DNA from: Rhizobium sp. 2MFCol3.1
GTDB taxonomy: Bacteria > Pseudomonadota > Alphaproteobacteria > Rhizobiales > Rhizobiaceae
DNA length: 64,000 nt
NCBI RefSeq assembly: GCF_000377565.1
Contig: NZ_KB898366.1
Coordinates: forward strand, 1 to 64,000
Direction of reading: 5' to 3'
Below, one piece after another: positions 17,994 through 26,496 of the stretch. Position 1 is the stretch's first letter; the number at the start of each line of letters is the position of its first letter. The notes beneath the pieces were generated by a model that was not told the origin of the DNA, made no database searches, and saw only the letters and a list, made by a program, of their open reading frames with translations. A program made the position numbers and the translations under genes.

Positions 17994-19376
17994 TTACCAC
18001 GAAGCTTTCATGCGCAGGTCAGACAAACCGCCGAAAGCATATTCATCCTGCCGCATCAGGGTCTGAAAAAACGCCGCCTCGTCCATCCAGTGTAGGATAC
18101 GTTGTTCGGTGTAATCGGGTTTTCCCTCATAAGAGATAGCAGCCTGTATCTCATATAGATTGGGTCCGAGGGTACAATCGCATTCGAGCCAGACGTCAAA
18201 CTCCTCATTCTCTCGGAGTTTGCGTTTCCAGAACACGTCGGCATCGCGTCGGCCGCTCAGCGCCTGCGTGTCTTGGTTCAGCGTTCCCCAAGAATATATC
18301 TTAATGCCTTCGCGATTTCTGATCCGAACGGAGACATTGATACGGTCGGTCACAATCGAGGACCGACAGCTTACTCGAATTTTAATGATATCACCGGGAT
18401 AGAAGACTGCACATGGCTCGCCCTCGGCATCGAATGTTTTAACCGCTGTGACCTCGATGCCGCCGTCTCCGAAGGAGAGGCTATCGCTGCGCCCAGGCAA
18501 CGGCAGGTTATTGCTTGAGACGGTTGCCTCCGTTCCGCCAGCCGCAGACTGCGGTCTCGGATGTTTCCCTGTTTCAGCCGGCTTCGGTGTCAATCGGGAG
18601 AAATACGCAGACTCCTCCTCGTGAAGGAGCTTTCTGTAGGAGAGGAGAACCTCCGACGAACTGCCGATAAGAACTTCCTGTCCGCCCTTCAGCAGGACCG
18701 CTCTGTGAGTGAGGGTGCGGACGGACTCCTGATCATGAGACACAAAGAGCAGGGTTACTCCGTCCGAGATCAGCTTCTCGATACGAGAAAAGCACCGCTT
18801 CTGAAATAGCGCGTCGCCGACTGCGAGAGCCTCGTCGACAATCAGGATGTCAGGGTCGATCTGGACCTGAACCGCGAACGCCAGCCGTACGAGCATTCCG
18901 CTTGAGTAGGTCTTCACGGGCTGTTCCAAGTATTCGCCGATGTCTGCAAAAGCGGCGATCGCATCAAAACGTTCATCAACTTGTTCGCGAGTCATGCCAA
19001 GCAACATCGCGTTAAGATAGACATTCTCTCTGCCCGTGAAATCGGGATTGAAGCCAGAACCGAGTTCGAGGAGCGCAGCGATCCGCCCCCGCGTCGTGAC
19101 GCTGCCGACTGTCGGGGCAAGGGTTCCGGTGATGAGTTGCAACAGCGTACTCTTGCCGCTCCCGTTCCGCCCAACAATACCAAAGGCCTCGCCTTTCTTG
19201 ACCTCGAAAGAAATGTCTTTCAGGGCCCAATGCTCCCTGTAATAGGCGGCCGAAGTCCGCCCGAGAAGGCGGTTCACCGGCGGTAAGACAAATTGCTTGA
19301 GTCGTTCACGTGGCGACGAGTAAATCTCGTAGCGTTTTCCGAGGTTCTGAACGCGGATGGAAATATCAGAGGACAT
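17994..19376 (-). CDS. wzt: O-antigen ABC exporter ATPase with C-terminal carbohydrate-binding domain
   Basis: Wzt powers export of finished O-chain across the inner membrane with Wzm. ATG 19376 gives 460 residues and overlaps wzm by 11 bases; the frame runs further up to 19511, but that part is the wzm end in another frame. It shows Walker A GRNGSGKSTLL, signature SSGMLVRLAFAV, Walker B DILIVDEALAVGD and switch H in FVSHDQ. Residues about 290-460 are an extra beta-rich domain (VTAVKTFDAEGEPCAVFYPG, ISYEGKPDYTEQRILHWMDE) as in E. coli O9a Wzt, where it recognises the modified chain end. This fits a capping enzyme encoded by the next gene. Confidence 0.92.
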   Translation of the reverse strand: MSSDISIRVQNLGKRYEIYSSPRERLKQFVLPPVNRLLGRTSAAYYREHWALKDISFEVKKGEAFGIVGRNGSGKSTLLQLITGTLAPTVGSVTTRGRIAALLELGSGFNPDFTGRENVYLNAMLLGMTREQVDERFDAIAAFADIGEYLEQPVKTYSSGMLVRLAFAVQVQIDPDILIVDEALAVGDALFQKRCFSRIEKLISDGVTLLFVSHDQESVRTLTHRAVLLKGGQEVLIGSSSEVLLSYRKLLHEEESAYFSRLTPKPAETGKHPRPQSAAGGTEATVSSNNLPLPGRSDSLSFGDGGIEVTAVKTFDAEGEPCAVFYPGDIIKIRVSCRSSIVTDRINVSVRIRNREGIKIYSWGTLNQDTQALSGRRDADVFWKRKLRENEEFDVWLECDCTLGPNLYEIQAAISYEGKPDYTEQRILHWMDEAAFFQTLMRQDEYAFGGLSDLRMKASW

Positions 19377-20184
19377 CAGCAAAACCCTTCCGCGTCTTCT
19401 GAAACCAGACGTACCCCAACCATGCGAACAGGCCTGATAACGCAGTCTGAACGATCCAATGACCCCAATGAATGCCTTGCTTCGAGATGAGAACGTTTCG
19501 AGCCTCTTCAATCAGGAAGGTGAGGGGATTAAGCTGAAAGACGATGTGGAGCTGTTCCGGAAGCGCGCTTATCGGAAAGAAGACCGGCGAAAGAAACATC
19601 AACGCAGGGATAGCCGCGTTAACGATTTGACTCACGTCGCGCAAATAAACTCCGAGGGAAGAAAGGAACCACGCAAATCCCATTGCTAAGAGAATCAAGG
19701 GAATCAATATAAAAGGGAAATAAAGGACATATATAGACGGAATACCAAAGAATATTAAGTAAAACAAAAGCCAAATAGCCATGCTGGCTAGAAAATGAAA
19801 TCCCGCAGATGCCACCAACACGAATCCCATTATCTCCAGCGGAAATACAACTTTCTTTACATAGTTGACATTACTTATAATCAGCGATGGTGCTCGTCCA
19901 ACGCTCTCTGAGAAAAAGTTGAATATCAGCAATCCTGAAAACAGAATGAGCGCAAATTCCGTTTTAGAATCGCTTCCCCCCGGCCAGCGCGCCTTGAATA
20001 CAGTGCTGAAGAAAAAGGTGTAGATCGTGAGCATCAGCAGCGGGTTGAACAAGGACCACATGATGCCAAGGAACGATCCCTTGTAGCGTCCGATGACCTC
20101 ACGCTTAGTCAAGGCAAGAATAAGTCCTCGATTGCTCCAGAAGCTTGACAGCATTCCTTGAGGTGAAATCATAAAACGCTGCAT
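19366..20184 (-). CDS. wzm: O-antigen ABC exporter permease
   Basis: This 272-residue ABC-2-type permease is the membrane channel for the undecaprenyl-linked polysaccharide. About six hydrophobic segments are visible (LLMLTIYTFFFSTVF, FALILFSGLLIFNFF, FVLVASAGFHFLASMAIWLL, IYVLYFPFILIPLILLAMGF, AALMFLSPVFFPISAL-like segment, final LSGLFAWLGYVWF). The cytoplasmic motif KREVIGRYKGSFLGIMWSLF is typical of the family. ATG 20184 is chosen over an adjacent TTG at 20187. It is the first gene of an eight-gene minus-strand operon. Confidence 0.92.
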   Translation of the reverse strand: MQRFMISPQGMLSSFWSNRGLILALTKREVIGRYKGSFLGIMWSLFNPLLMLTIYTFFFSTVFKARWPGGSDSKTEFALILFSGLLIFNFFSESVGRAPSLIISNVNYVKKVVFPLEIMGFVLVASAGFHFLASMAIWLLFYLIFFGIPSIYVLYFPFILIPLILLAMGFAWFLSSLGVYLRDVSQIVNAAIPALMFLSPVFFPISALPEQLHIVFQLNPLTFLIEEARNVLISKQGIHWGHWIVQTALSGLFAWLGYVWFQKTRKGFADVL

Positions 20185-20289
20185 CAATCAAAGACCCTGA
20201 TAAGTTCAAAGATGCCACCCCGCGATCCTGCAGATAACATCGGATGTGACTTTAGCCGCCGGAGTAGGCCGTGCTCAATCCCATTTCTT

Positions 20290-20307
20290 GGCTCGGTTTG
20301 CCGAGCC
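20290..20307. promoter_or_regulatory. Hairpin in the wzm leader region
   Basis: GGCTCGG and CCGAGCC form a perfect 7-bp stem with loop TTTG, about 105 bases before wzm. No U-tract follows on either strand. It could be a leader structure or binding site. Confidence 0.35.
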
Positions 20308-20626
20308 GATCACAGTCGGGTAGTCCACCTACGGGCAGACTGCCTCTTGTCATTCGTAATCCGGTTGAGTGTTGGGGGAAGGAAATTTCTGTTACGCGCT
20401 GCTATCCGCAATAGGTGAATCTGCTCTACTCCGTAAAAAGGCGCCCCGCCTTACGGCTGGATTGCCATCTCCCGATGGTCATTTTGATAGACCTAGCGTA
20501 TAAATCGCAAAGGCGCCTATAGCTTAGCCCTGCCGGAGAATCAAGCGATGCATGTTCTCCGAACTCGCTGTTCTTTGAACCCAAAGGAAGGGAGGTAGCC
20601 TCGGATTAACACCTATATTCGCTCCA

Positions 20627-20673
20627 AAACCAAGGACTTCGTGCCATCACTCAGGATGGCACACCCTTGGTTT
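20627..20673. repeat. Large two-part hairpin behind the epimerase-transferase gene
   Basis: AAACCAAGG (20627-20635) pairs with CCTTGGTTT (20665-20673), and inside it GTGCCATC (20641-20648) pairs with GATGGCAC (20655-20662) around a 6-base loop. Both arms are perfect. It starts 45 bases after the stop of the minus-strand gene ending at 20718, has no U-tract, and may be a terminator-like or repeated palindromic element. Confidence 0.5.
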
Positions 20674-20717
20674 CGACAGCAGTTACGAACCCTTAGCCTG
20701 ATAGCGATTCAAACGAC

Positions 20718-22682
20718 TTAGTCAGCCGCCCCGTCAGCGAGAAGATGTGTTGTCTTTCCGCCGCGAATAAGAGCCGATCGGATGAGGCGGGGCCGTCCTT
20801 TTACCTCAGTCATGATTTTCGCAACGTATTCGCCAACAAGACCAATCGCTAAAAGGTTTAGCGAACCGAAGAAGAGGGTACTAATCAGGAGAGTCGTGAC
20901 CCCTTTAGGCGAAATTTCGGGAAACAGCAGCCGCAGCACAATGACGGTCGCAACGGCGAGCAGAGAAATGCCGAATAGCACCACACCGGTTGCGGTCAGG
21001 ATGGACATTGGGACGTTGCTGAAAGAGAAAATACCTTTTTTTGCCCAATCGATATTTTTCAGGAGATTGTTGGTGGATCGGCCAAAAAGGCGCTCCGGCC
21101 GGATATAGTCGACTCCAATCTGCCGGAAACCAACATATGCTCGCAGCCCCCTCATGAACAGATCACGCTCCGGAGACCGAAGCAGCCATCCTACCACGCG
21201 GCGATCGATCAGCGAAAAATCACCGGCGTCGAGAGGAATCGCGACATAGCTGAAGGCAGCAAAGACGCGATAGAAGGCCTTATACAAAAGCCCCCAAGCC
21301 CAGGGCATTTCTCTCTTTATGCGGCGGCCGTAAATGACGTCGAAGCCCTCTTCCCACTTGGAGTAAAACTGCTCTATCAGTTCAGGTGGATCTTGAAGGT
21401 CTCCGTCGAGAAGAACGACAGCATCTTTGGTCGCCAGCTCCATTCCGCTGCGAAACGCCATCTGCGAGCCAAAATTGCGGGAGTGCGTAATTCCCAGGAC
21501 ATGCCTATCCTGCTTCGACAGGTCGAGAATGACCTCCGCACTATTGTCCGGGCTGCAGTCGTTGACGAATATGATCTCGTAGTCGATCTGGAGCTTGCTA
21601 AAGACGTCGGTCAGCCGTCGATGCATGATTGGGATCGCTTGTGCATCCTTATAGCAGGCAATGATCGCGCTGACGCCGCGTTTCTTTCCTGCTGTTGAAC
21701 GCTTTGTGTTGCTGGCTATCTCTTCTGGGCTAAGCGTCGCCATCCATTCGGACAGCCTCTTCAACCCGGTCTCTAACGTGATTTCCGCTCGCCAGCCGAT
21801 TGCTCTATCGGCCTTTTCGGGGTTGGAGAACCAGTTCTGCAAATCCCACGATCGAGCATCCATGCTGTTGTAGGCGGGTGAGTCCGGAACGCTGAATGCG
21901 TCCTTCGCAATCTCTACGAGGTCGGCGATGGTGGTCTTCTTGCCCGAGCCTATGTTGATGCTCTCGCCAAACAAGGACGGGTTCATTTTCGTGGCGGCAA
22001 GGATAAAAGCTATACAAACATCTTCGACGTAGACGAAGTCGCGCGAGGTCCGAGGATCGACCAATGGCGGCCAGTGTCCTGCAGACGCTTCCCGAACGAG
22101 ACTTGGCATCAGCCTTGAGGTGTCTTCTAGCGGCCCGTAAACCGAGTAAAGGCGCAAATTCACGCAGGGGAAGTGTTTGTGCTTGCCCATGTAGTTGAGG
22201 TAATTGCTGACCGCGACTTTTGATACCGCATAGTCGCTATTGGGCGCGCATGGATCTTCCTCCCTTGGCCCGGCACAATTGTTCCCATATTCAGACGAGC
22301 TGCCAGCATGGACGAACGCCGAGAACGGGCGATTTGCTAGCATCGCGACCATGCGCGTGGTCGATAGAAAGTTCGTCTCGTAAATGAGGCTCGCATCCTT
22401 TTCGAAAGAATAGGCGCCATAGGCTACACAGTTGAAGACCGTTTTTGGCGTCGTACCGTCGATAAGGTTTTTGACGGCATTTTCATCGTTAAGATCGACG
22501 GCCGCTATCTGATGGTTGGGAACATCCTGAAGGCGCCAATTTTTCTCGCGCTGGACGACTGCGAATACGTCGCTTCGATATTTTGCAATCAGGTGAAAGA
22601 GGTTTGCTCCCACGAAACCGGACGCCCCGGTCACAAGGATAGGGCCATGGAGGGCGCGTATATGCGGTTCGATATCAATCAT
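20718..22682 (-). CDS. Fusion of NAD-dependent sugar epimerase/dehydratase and membrane GT2 transferase
   Basis: In this 654-residue protein, residues 1-325 are an extended SDR: Rossmann loop TGASGFVGANLF, S in HAGSSSEYG, catalytic Y151 and K155 in DYAVSK, and LRLYSVYGP and DFVYVEDVC typical of nucleotide-sugar epimerases. Residues about 335-654 are a DPM1/GtrB-like GT2: SAIIACYKDAQAIP, FVNDCSPDNS, HSRNFGSQMAFRSGM, LLDGDLQDPPELI, then two C-terminal membrane helices (SILTATGVVLFGISLLAVAT and LISTLFFGSLNLLAIGLVGE). GtrB-type enzymes load a sugar on undecaprenyl phosphate. The two activities on one chain suggest synthesis and lipid loading of one sugar. Overlaps the transketolase subunit by ATGA. 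Confidence 0.88.
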   Translation of the reverse strand: MIDIEPHIRALHGPILVTGASGFVGANLFHLIAKYRSDVFAVVQREKNWRLQDVPNHQIAAVDLNDENAVKNLIDGTTPKTVFNCVAYGAYSFEKDASLIYETNFLSTTRMVAMLANRPFSAFVHAGSSSEYGNNCAGPREEDPCAPNSDYAVSKVAVSNYLNYMGKHKHFPCVNLRLYSVYGPLEDTSRLMPSLVREASAGHWPPLVDPRTSRDFVYVEDVCIAFILAATKMNPSLFGESINIGSGKKTTIADLVEIAKDAFSVPDSPAYNSMDARSWDLQNWFSNPEKADRAIGWRAEITLETGLKRLSEWMATLSPEEIASNTKRSTAGKKRGVSAIIACYKDAQAIPIMHRRLTDVFSKLQIDYEIIFVNDCSPDNSAEVILDLSKQDRHVLGITHSRNFGSQMAFRSGMELATKDAVVLLDGDLQDPPELIEQFYSKWEEGFDVIYGRRIKREMPWAWGLLYKAFYRVFAAFSYVAIPLDAGDFSLIDRRVVGWLLRSPERDLFMRGLRAYVGFRQIGVDYIRPERLFGRSTNNLLKNIDWAKKGIFSFSNVPMSILTATGVVLFGISLLAVATVIVLRLLFPEISPKGVTTLLISTLFFGSLNLLAIGLVGEYVAKIMTEVKGRPRLIRSALIRGGKTTHLLADGAAD

Positions 22683-23608
22683 TCTGCAGGCTCTGAAAAT
22701 CGGTTCTCAATCGCGGCAATCATGGAAATAGGGTCTAGCCTGGATGCGCGGCGAAGATAATGTTGGGATCCATACTTCGAAAAATGATGAGCTTTCGCGT
22801 ATAGATGCCGGATTCTTGCGTTCCGGATTGCACTCTTCCCCATCAGGTAGAGTGCCAGATCTGCCCCGAAGCTCCCTTGGCGAACATGCTCCTCCGCCAC
22901 GAAGAATTGTTCTGAAGCGGCAATGGCGGAGAGGAGGCGGTCGGGAACAGGATTGGCAGACAGCGGCAACTCCGCAACCGCCCACAAATTGGGTCGCTGC
23001 GCTACGTTAATTGCATTAAACGACTGAATATATGTGCCGGCCAGCGGCCCAACTGCGATGACCACCGGTCCGCCGCCTTCCGTCAGTTGACGCCACGGCT
23101 TATATGCAGGGACAGTCCAGGCCGCAGGCGGCTCCCCGCGACCGAGCCTGAGATAGCAAACGCCGGGGCTATCCATCATCTTCGAGACGACTGCCTCGAC
23201 ATCCTCGTCGAAAACAGGCGCAAATGCACGGGTGTTCGGCAGGGTAAGCAGAATGCCGTAGTCTTCGATGGCATGATGGGTCGGCCCCATCACACCATAG
23301 CCATAGCCTCCACCGTTCCCAACGATCTTGACCGGCAGGTTGTGGAAGGCCGCATCGTTGCGGATTTGCTCGAAGGGCCGTGCATAGCAAAAAGGCGCTA
23401 TGCTATATGCCCATGCGCTAAAGCCTTGCTTGGCAAGGGCGGCGGCCACAGAAAGCATGTTCTGCTCTGCGACGCCGGCATTGATAAATCTGTCCTTTAA
23501 CGCTGCCTGAAGCGGTTCCAAGGCCATGAAACCCAGGTCGCCGGTGAGAAAAACGAGATCTGGCCTGTCTGCAAGAGCGACAAGCGCGTCACAAAACTGA
23601 TTTCTCAT
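22679..23608 (-). CDS. Transketolase C-terminal subunit (split transketolase)
   Basis: This 309-residue protein corresponds to the pyrimidine-binding and C-terminal domains of transketolase/DXS-like enzymes. The catalytic glutamate motif is INAGVAEQNMLSVAAALAKQ, followed by MGPTHHAIEDYGIL and RLGRGEPPAAW. ATG 23608 overlaps the stop of the N-terminal subunit gene as ATGA; an upstream extension to 23671 would run through the partner gene. With its partner it forms a two-subunit, thiamine-diphosphate-dependent ketol transferase. In a polysaccharide locus it probably makes or elongates a special sugar precursor. Confidence 0.88.
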   Translation of the reverse strand: MRNQFCDALVALADRPDLVFLTGDLGFMALEPLQAALKDRFINAGVAEQNMLSVAAALAKQGFSAWAYSIAPFCYARPFEQIRNDAAFHNLPVKIVGNGGGYGYGVMGPTHHAIEDYGILLTLPNTRAFAPVFDEDVEAVVSKMMDSPGVCYLRLGRGEPPAAWTVPAYKPWRQLTEGGGPVVIAVGPLAGTYIQSFNAINVAQRPNLWAVAELPLSANPVPDRLLSAIAASEQFFVAEEHVRQGSFGADLALYLMGKSAIRNARIRHLYAKAHHFSKYGSQHYLRRASRLDPISMIAAIENRFSEPAE

Positions 23609-24486
23609 TCCGCGGTTAATTCCTGAACTGCCTGAGCGTAGAGTGCTTCGTTCAAAGGCAAGTAGTGCCAACTCATGCGGTCTTCCATGAACGACACGCC
23701 CTTCCCTTTAACTGTCTCGAGAATGACAAGATGCGGGCGATCGCCGCGGTGATCGAGCACCTCCCGTATAGCTTCGGGGTCGTGCCCATCGACGATGTGC
23801 ACATCGGCATCAAATCCCGCAATGCGTGCAGGCAACGGGTTCATCGACGCCACGTCGTTTGTTGTGCCAAATCCCTGCAATCCATTGTGATCCACAAGCA
23901 CGGTCAAATTCGCGAGCTTATGATGGCAAGCGAAAATGAAGGCCTCCCAGGTCGAACCCTCCTGCCACTCGCCGTCAGATGTCACGCAGAACACCCGGTC
24001 ATCACTTGATTTCAGCCTAAAACCGAGGGCAGTTCCGGCAGCAAGCGATAGCCCATGGCCAAGGCTTCCGGTCGCAAAATCGATCTTCGGCAATCCTGCA
24101 GCGGGCGGGTGGGCAGCGAGAAGGGTATCGTCCCTGTGATAGGTCTCCAGGTCATCATCCGTCAAGAGCCCAAGGCTCCAAAGGGCAATGTAGAGCGCAC
24201 CTGCAGAATGTCCCTTGGACAGGATCAATCGATCGAGTGGACCCACGAACTCGTGGAAGGACACCAGCAGCGCATCAAGTACCGAGAGATTTCCCCCGAT
24301 GTGCCCAACGCCGCTCTCGTAGTGCATTTTCAGAAGTCGCAGCCTTGCACGTCTGAAATCAGCATCGTTGAGACGGTTTCTCGCTTTGGATTGCGTGTTC
24401 ACGTTAGGCCCCCCGGATCCCGGCGCGTAACCGCCGCCGTCCAGTTTCGTTCTACCACCTGACATCTTCCCTATAAACGATGACAA
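23605..24486 (-). CDS. Transketolase N-terminal subunit (split transketolase)
   Basis: This 293-residue protein carries the thiamine-diphosphate-binding domain: HYESGVGHIGGNLSVLDALL, LSKGHSAGALYIAL, TGSLGHGLSLAAGTAL, the TPP motif beginning SDGEWQEGSTWEA and ending DHNGLQGFG, and KGKGVSFMED. The first 30 residues are glycine-rich and not conserved, so a later start near MHYESG-preceding codons is possible. It is translationally coupled to the C-terminal subunit. The methyltransferase gene ends about a dozen bases upstream. Confidence 0.88.
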   Translation of the reverse strand: MSSFIGKMSGGRTKLDGGGYAPGSGGPNVNTQSKARNRLNDADFRRARLRLLKMHYESGVGHIGGNLSVLDALLVSFHEFVGPLDRLILSKGHSAGALYIALWSLGLLTDDDLETYHRDDTLLAAHPPAAGLPKIDFATGSLGHGLSLAAGTALGFRLKSSDDRVFCVTSDGEWQEGSTWEAFIFACHHKLANLTVLVDHNGLQGFGTTNDVASMNPLPARIAGFDADVHIVDGHDPEAIREVLDHRGDRPHLVILETVKGKGVSFMEDRMSWHYLPLNEALYAQAVQELTAE

Positions 24487-24497
24487 CCAAGTCTAAA

Positions 24498-25211
24498 TCA
24501 AGCTCTTGCGGTCATGAAGTGAGATTGCGCCAGCCAGCGTGTCGCAACTGATGCCTCCAGAAGAGGCTCAATCGCAAGGGTGGGCTTGATGCAGGGATTG
24601 GGTAGCCCCGGTAGCAGAAAGTCTTTTGTGCTAATATCGACTTCCGACCATCCGGAAGCCAGCACCCTTTTCCGAAGCCTGCCGGCGGTGAAGGCCATTT
24701 CATCGGGTTCGAGGCGTGCCCACCTGCGGCCAACCCGGGTTCCAAAAATAAAGGCGCAATAGGGGTTCACAAGGTTCGGCTCGATAAATGCGAGGCCTCC
24801 CGCACCGTGGGTCATCTCGCGAAGTGTACACAACACAGATTCAAGCTGAAGAACTAGATGATGGAGGATGCCGTTCCCGTAGATCAGGTCAAACTTGCCA
24901 AGGACATGCGGATTACCGCCCAATAGATCGAGTTTCTCGAAGCGCAGGTTGCTCGATCGATGGGTCGCGTTGGCATGGTCGAGGAAGGCGTCGCTGAGGT
25001 CTACGCCGATTACTTCGGCATTCGTGTGGCGAGCGACATGCGCGGCTGCCTCGCCCGTTCCGCAGCCGATCTCAAGTACCCGCTTTGCGTCTACCCGACG
25101 AGCCTGCGAAACGAACCAGTCGTTTCTTCTCGTGGCCCGAAGCGGCGTTGAACCGACGGGGGAGAAAACCTGATTGAAACCGCGTTCATCTTGTATCTTG
25201 AATTTCGACAT
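24498..25211 (-). CDS. Class I SAM-dependent methyltransferase
   Basis: This 237-residue protein has the SAM motif VLEIGCGTGEAAAHVA (about residues 40-55), acidic motif II VIGVDLSDAFLDHA, LDLLGGNPHVLGKFDLIYGN and HHLVLQLESVL. The remaining C-terminal part is not diagnostic. It probably methylates a sugar or sugar precursor in the cytoplasm. It follows the GtrA-methyltransferase gene after one base and precedes the split transketolase in the same operon. Confidence 0.82.
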   Translation of the reverse strand: MSKFKIQDERGFNQVFSPVGSTPLRATRRNDWFVSQARRVDAKRVLEIGCGTGEAAAHVARHTNAEVIGVDLSDAFLDHANATHRSSNLRFEKLDLLGGNPHVLGKFDLIYGNGILHHLVLQLESVLCTLREMTHGAGGLAFIEPNLVNPYCAFIFGTRVGRRWARLEPDEMAFTAGRLRKRVLASGWSEVDISTKDFLLPGLPNPCIKPTLAIEPLLEASVATRWLAQSHFMTARA

Positions 25212-25212
25212 C

Positions 25213-26361
25213 CTATCCCTTCCGCGCCACTATGCCATAGCCAAGAGGGTCGTCTTTCGAACCGGTGCCGAGGAAAAGCGACAGATGTGCGCATAGCAGC
25301 GCGACGATCGTGCAAGGCGCCAGAAGGATCAGAAAGGGCGCCGTCCAGAACAGATCCACCAACTTCTTCGGTTTCGCGAGGCGCACGCTTAAAACAATCA
25401 GCTTGTTGGCTATGACAGCGATATCGTTTCCACGCTCAATGACCTGAACGCCGGCGAACGACGAGAACATTGCGGCGAGTCGAAATCGGGTAAAGCGGTG
25501 AAAATCGTAAGGGGCATGATGAACTCGGGCAGCGAAGGGCACCGTTGCGAAGAGCATTCCGCCGGGCCGGAGAACCCGATGCATCTCCTCGATCAGCACA
25601 ACCGGATCGACTGCATGCTCTAAGACTTCGGTGCATAGCAATACATCTTGCGAATTGTCCGGGAGGGGTATGGTCTTCCCATCGAACGCGATGATCTGCT
25701 TGTTATCGCTCATCCCAAACGCAACCGCCTGCGGCACATCGAGGCCCGTATATTGCACATCTGCCGGGAGCAACGGGCGGAAAGGCATTTCACCGCAACC
25801 AACATCCAGCACGGCACCTTCGGCGTTCGCTAATCGTGTCGCCAGGAAACGGGTGCACGTCAGAAGCTGCAAATCGATGATAAGCCGTAAAGTATAAAGC
25901 AACCTTCCCAGCGGTCCGCTTGCTCTTCGCACCGGGATCGGCTTGAACTCTTCGGTCACGTCGACGCTCATCCGATCCTCACTATCATTATATCCGACTG
26001 CCCGAAAGACAAACAGTCGGAGGCCCGCATAGCATATCACCGCAAGCAGAGGCAACAGCACGGCCTGCCCCAGGATCGGCTTGACTTCCACAGTCTCCAA
26101 GAGCCTCAAGGCTGTATAGTTCGCTGCTGCCAAGGCCGAATAAAAGAACAAAAATCTTGGCAGATTTTGTCGGGAAAGATCTTTGAAAACCAGCCCGCCA
26201 TAGGTGACGAAATTGAAGACAAAGCCCGCCAGTAGGGACCCAACCAAGGCTAGCCAAAGCGGAATCGAAAAGAACAGGAATAGCGCATAGCTCGCATAGC
26301 CGAAAAGCGTGTTGAGCAAGCCCACGGCGATAAAGCGTGCAATACGCGCGAGCTCTGCCAT
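25213..26361 (-). CDS. GtrA-like membrane domain fused to a methyltransferase
   Basis: ATG 26361 gives 382 residues. Residues about 1-125 are a GtrA-type domain with four hydrophobic helices (FIAVGLLNTLFGYASYALFL, LALVGSLLAGFVFNFVTYGG, LFFYSALAAANYTALRLL, LLPLLAVICYAGLRLFVF). Residues about 170-320 are a class I SAM methyltransferase: VLDVGCGEMPFRPLL, YTGLDVPQAVAFG, DVLLCTEVLEHAVDP, MHRVLRPGGMLFATVP. A last hydrophobic segment (WTAPFLILLAPCTIVALLCA) lies near 350. GtrA proteins are proposed flippases of lipid-linked sugars. A methyltransferase attached to one is unusual and could modify a lipid-linked sugar. A longer start at 26412 is possible. Confidence 0.8.
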   Translation of the reverse strand: MAELARIARFIAVGLLNTLFGYASYALFLFFSIPLWLALVGSLLAGFVFNFVTYGGLVFKDLSRQNLPRFLFFYSALAAANYTALRLLETVEVKPILGQAVLLPLLAVICYAGLRLFVFRAVGYNDSEDRMSVDVTEEFKPIPVRRASGPLGRLLYTLRLIIDLQLLTCTRFLATRLANAEGAVLDVGCGEMPFRPLLPADVQYTGLDVPQAVAFGMSDNKQIIAFDGKTIPLPDNSQDVLLCTEVLEHAVDPVVLIEEMHRVLRPGGMLFATVPFAARVHHAPYDFHRFTRFRLAAMFSSFAGVQVIERGNDIAVIANKLIVLSVRLAKPKKLVDLFWTAPFLILLAPCTIVALLCAHLSLFLGTGSKDDPLGYGIVARKG

Positions 26362-26496
26362 CAGAAATTCCGCAACTTTCCACCTTCCATCAATGTCTCG
26401 CCATGCCGTCAAAATTAGAAAGTGTCAACACAAGATGGGTTATTTCCAGCATTTGCGGTGCCATCTCCCGCAACGACACTAAAGGCGAGGCCCGGT

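Larger units (their letters stand above)
20188..20717. other. Intergenic region before the wzm operon
   Basis: No gene is recognised in 530 bases. It should contain the promoter of wzm and the 3' region of the upstream operon. It holds a 7-bp-stem hairpin at 20290-20307 and a large interrupted palindrome at 20627-20673. Confidence 0.5.
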
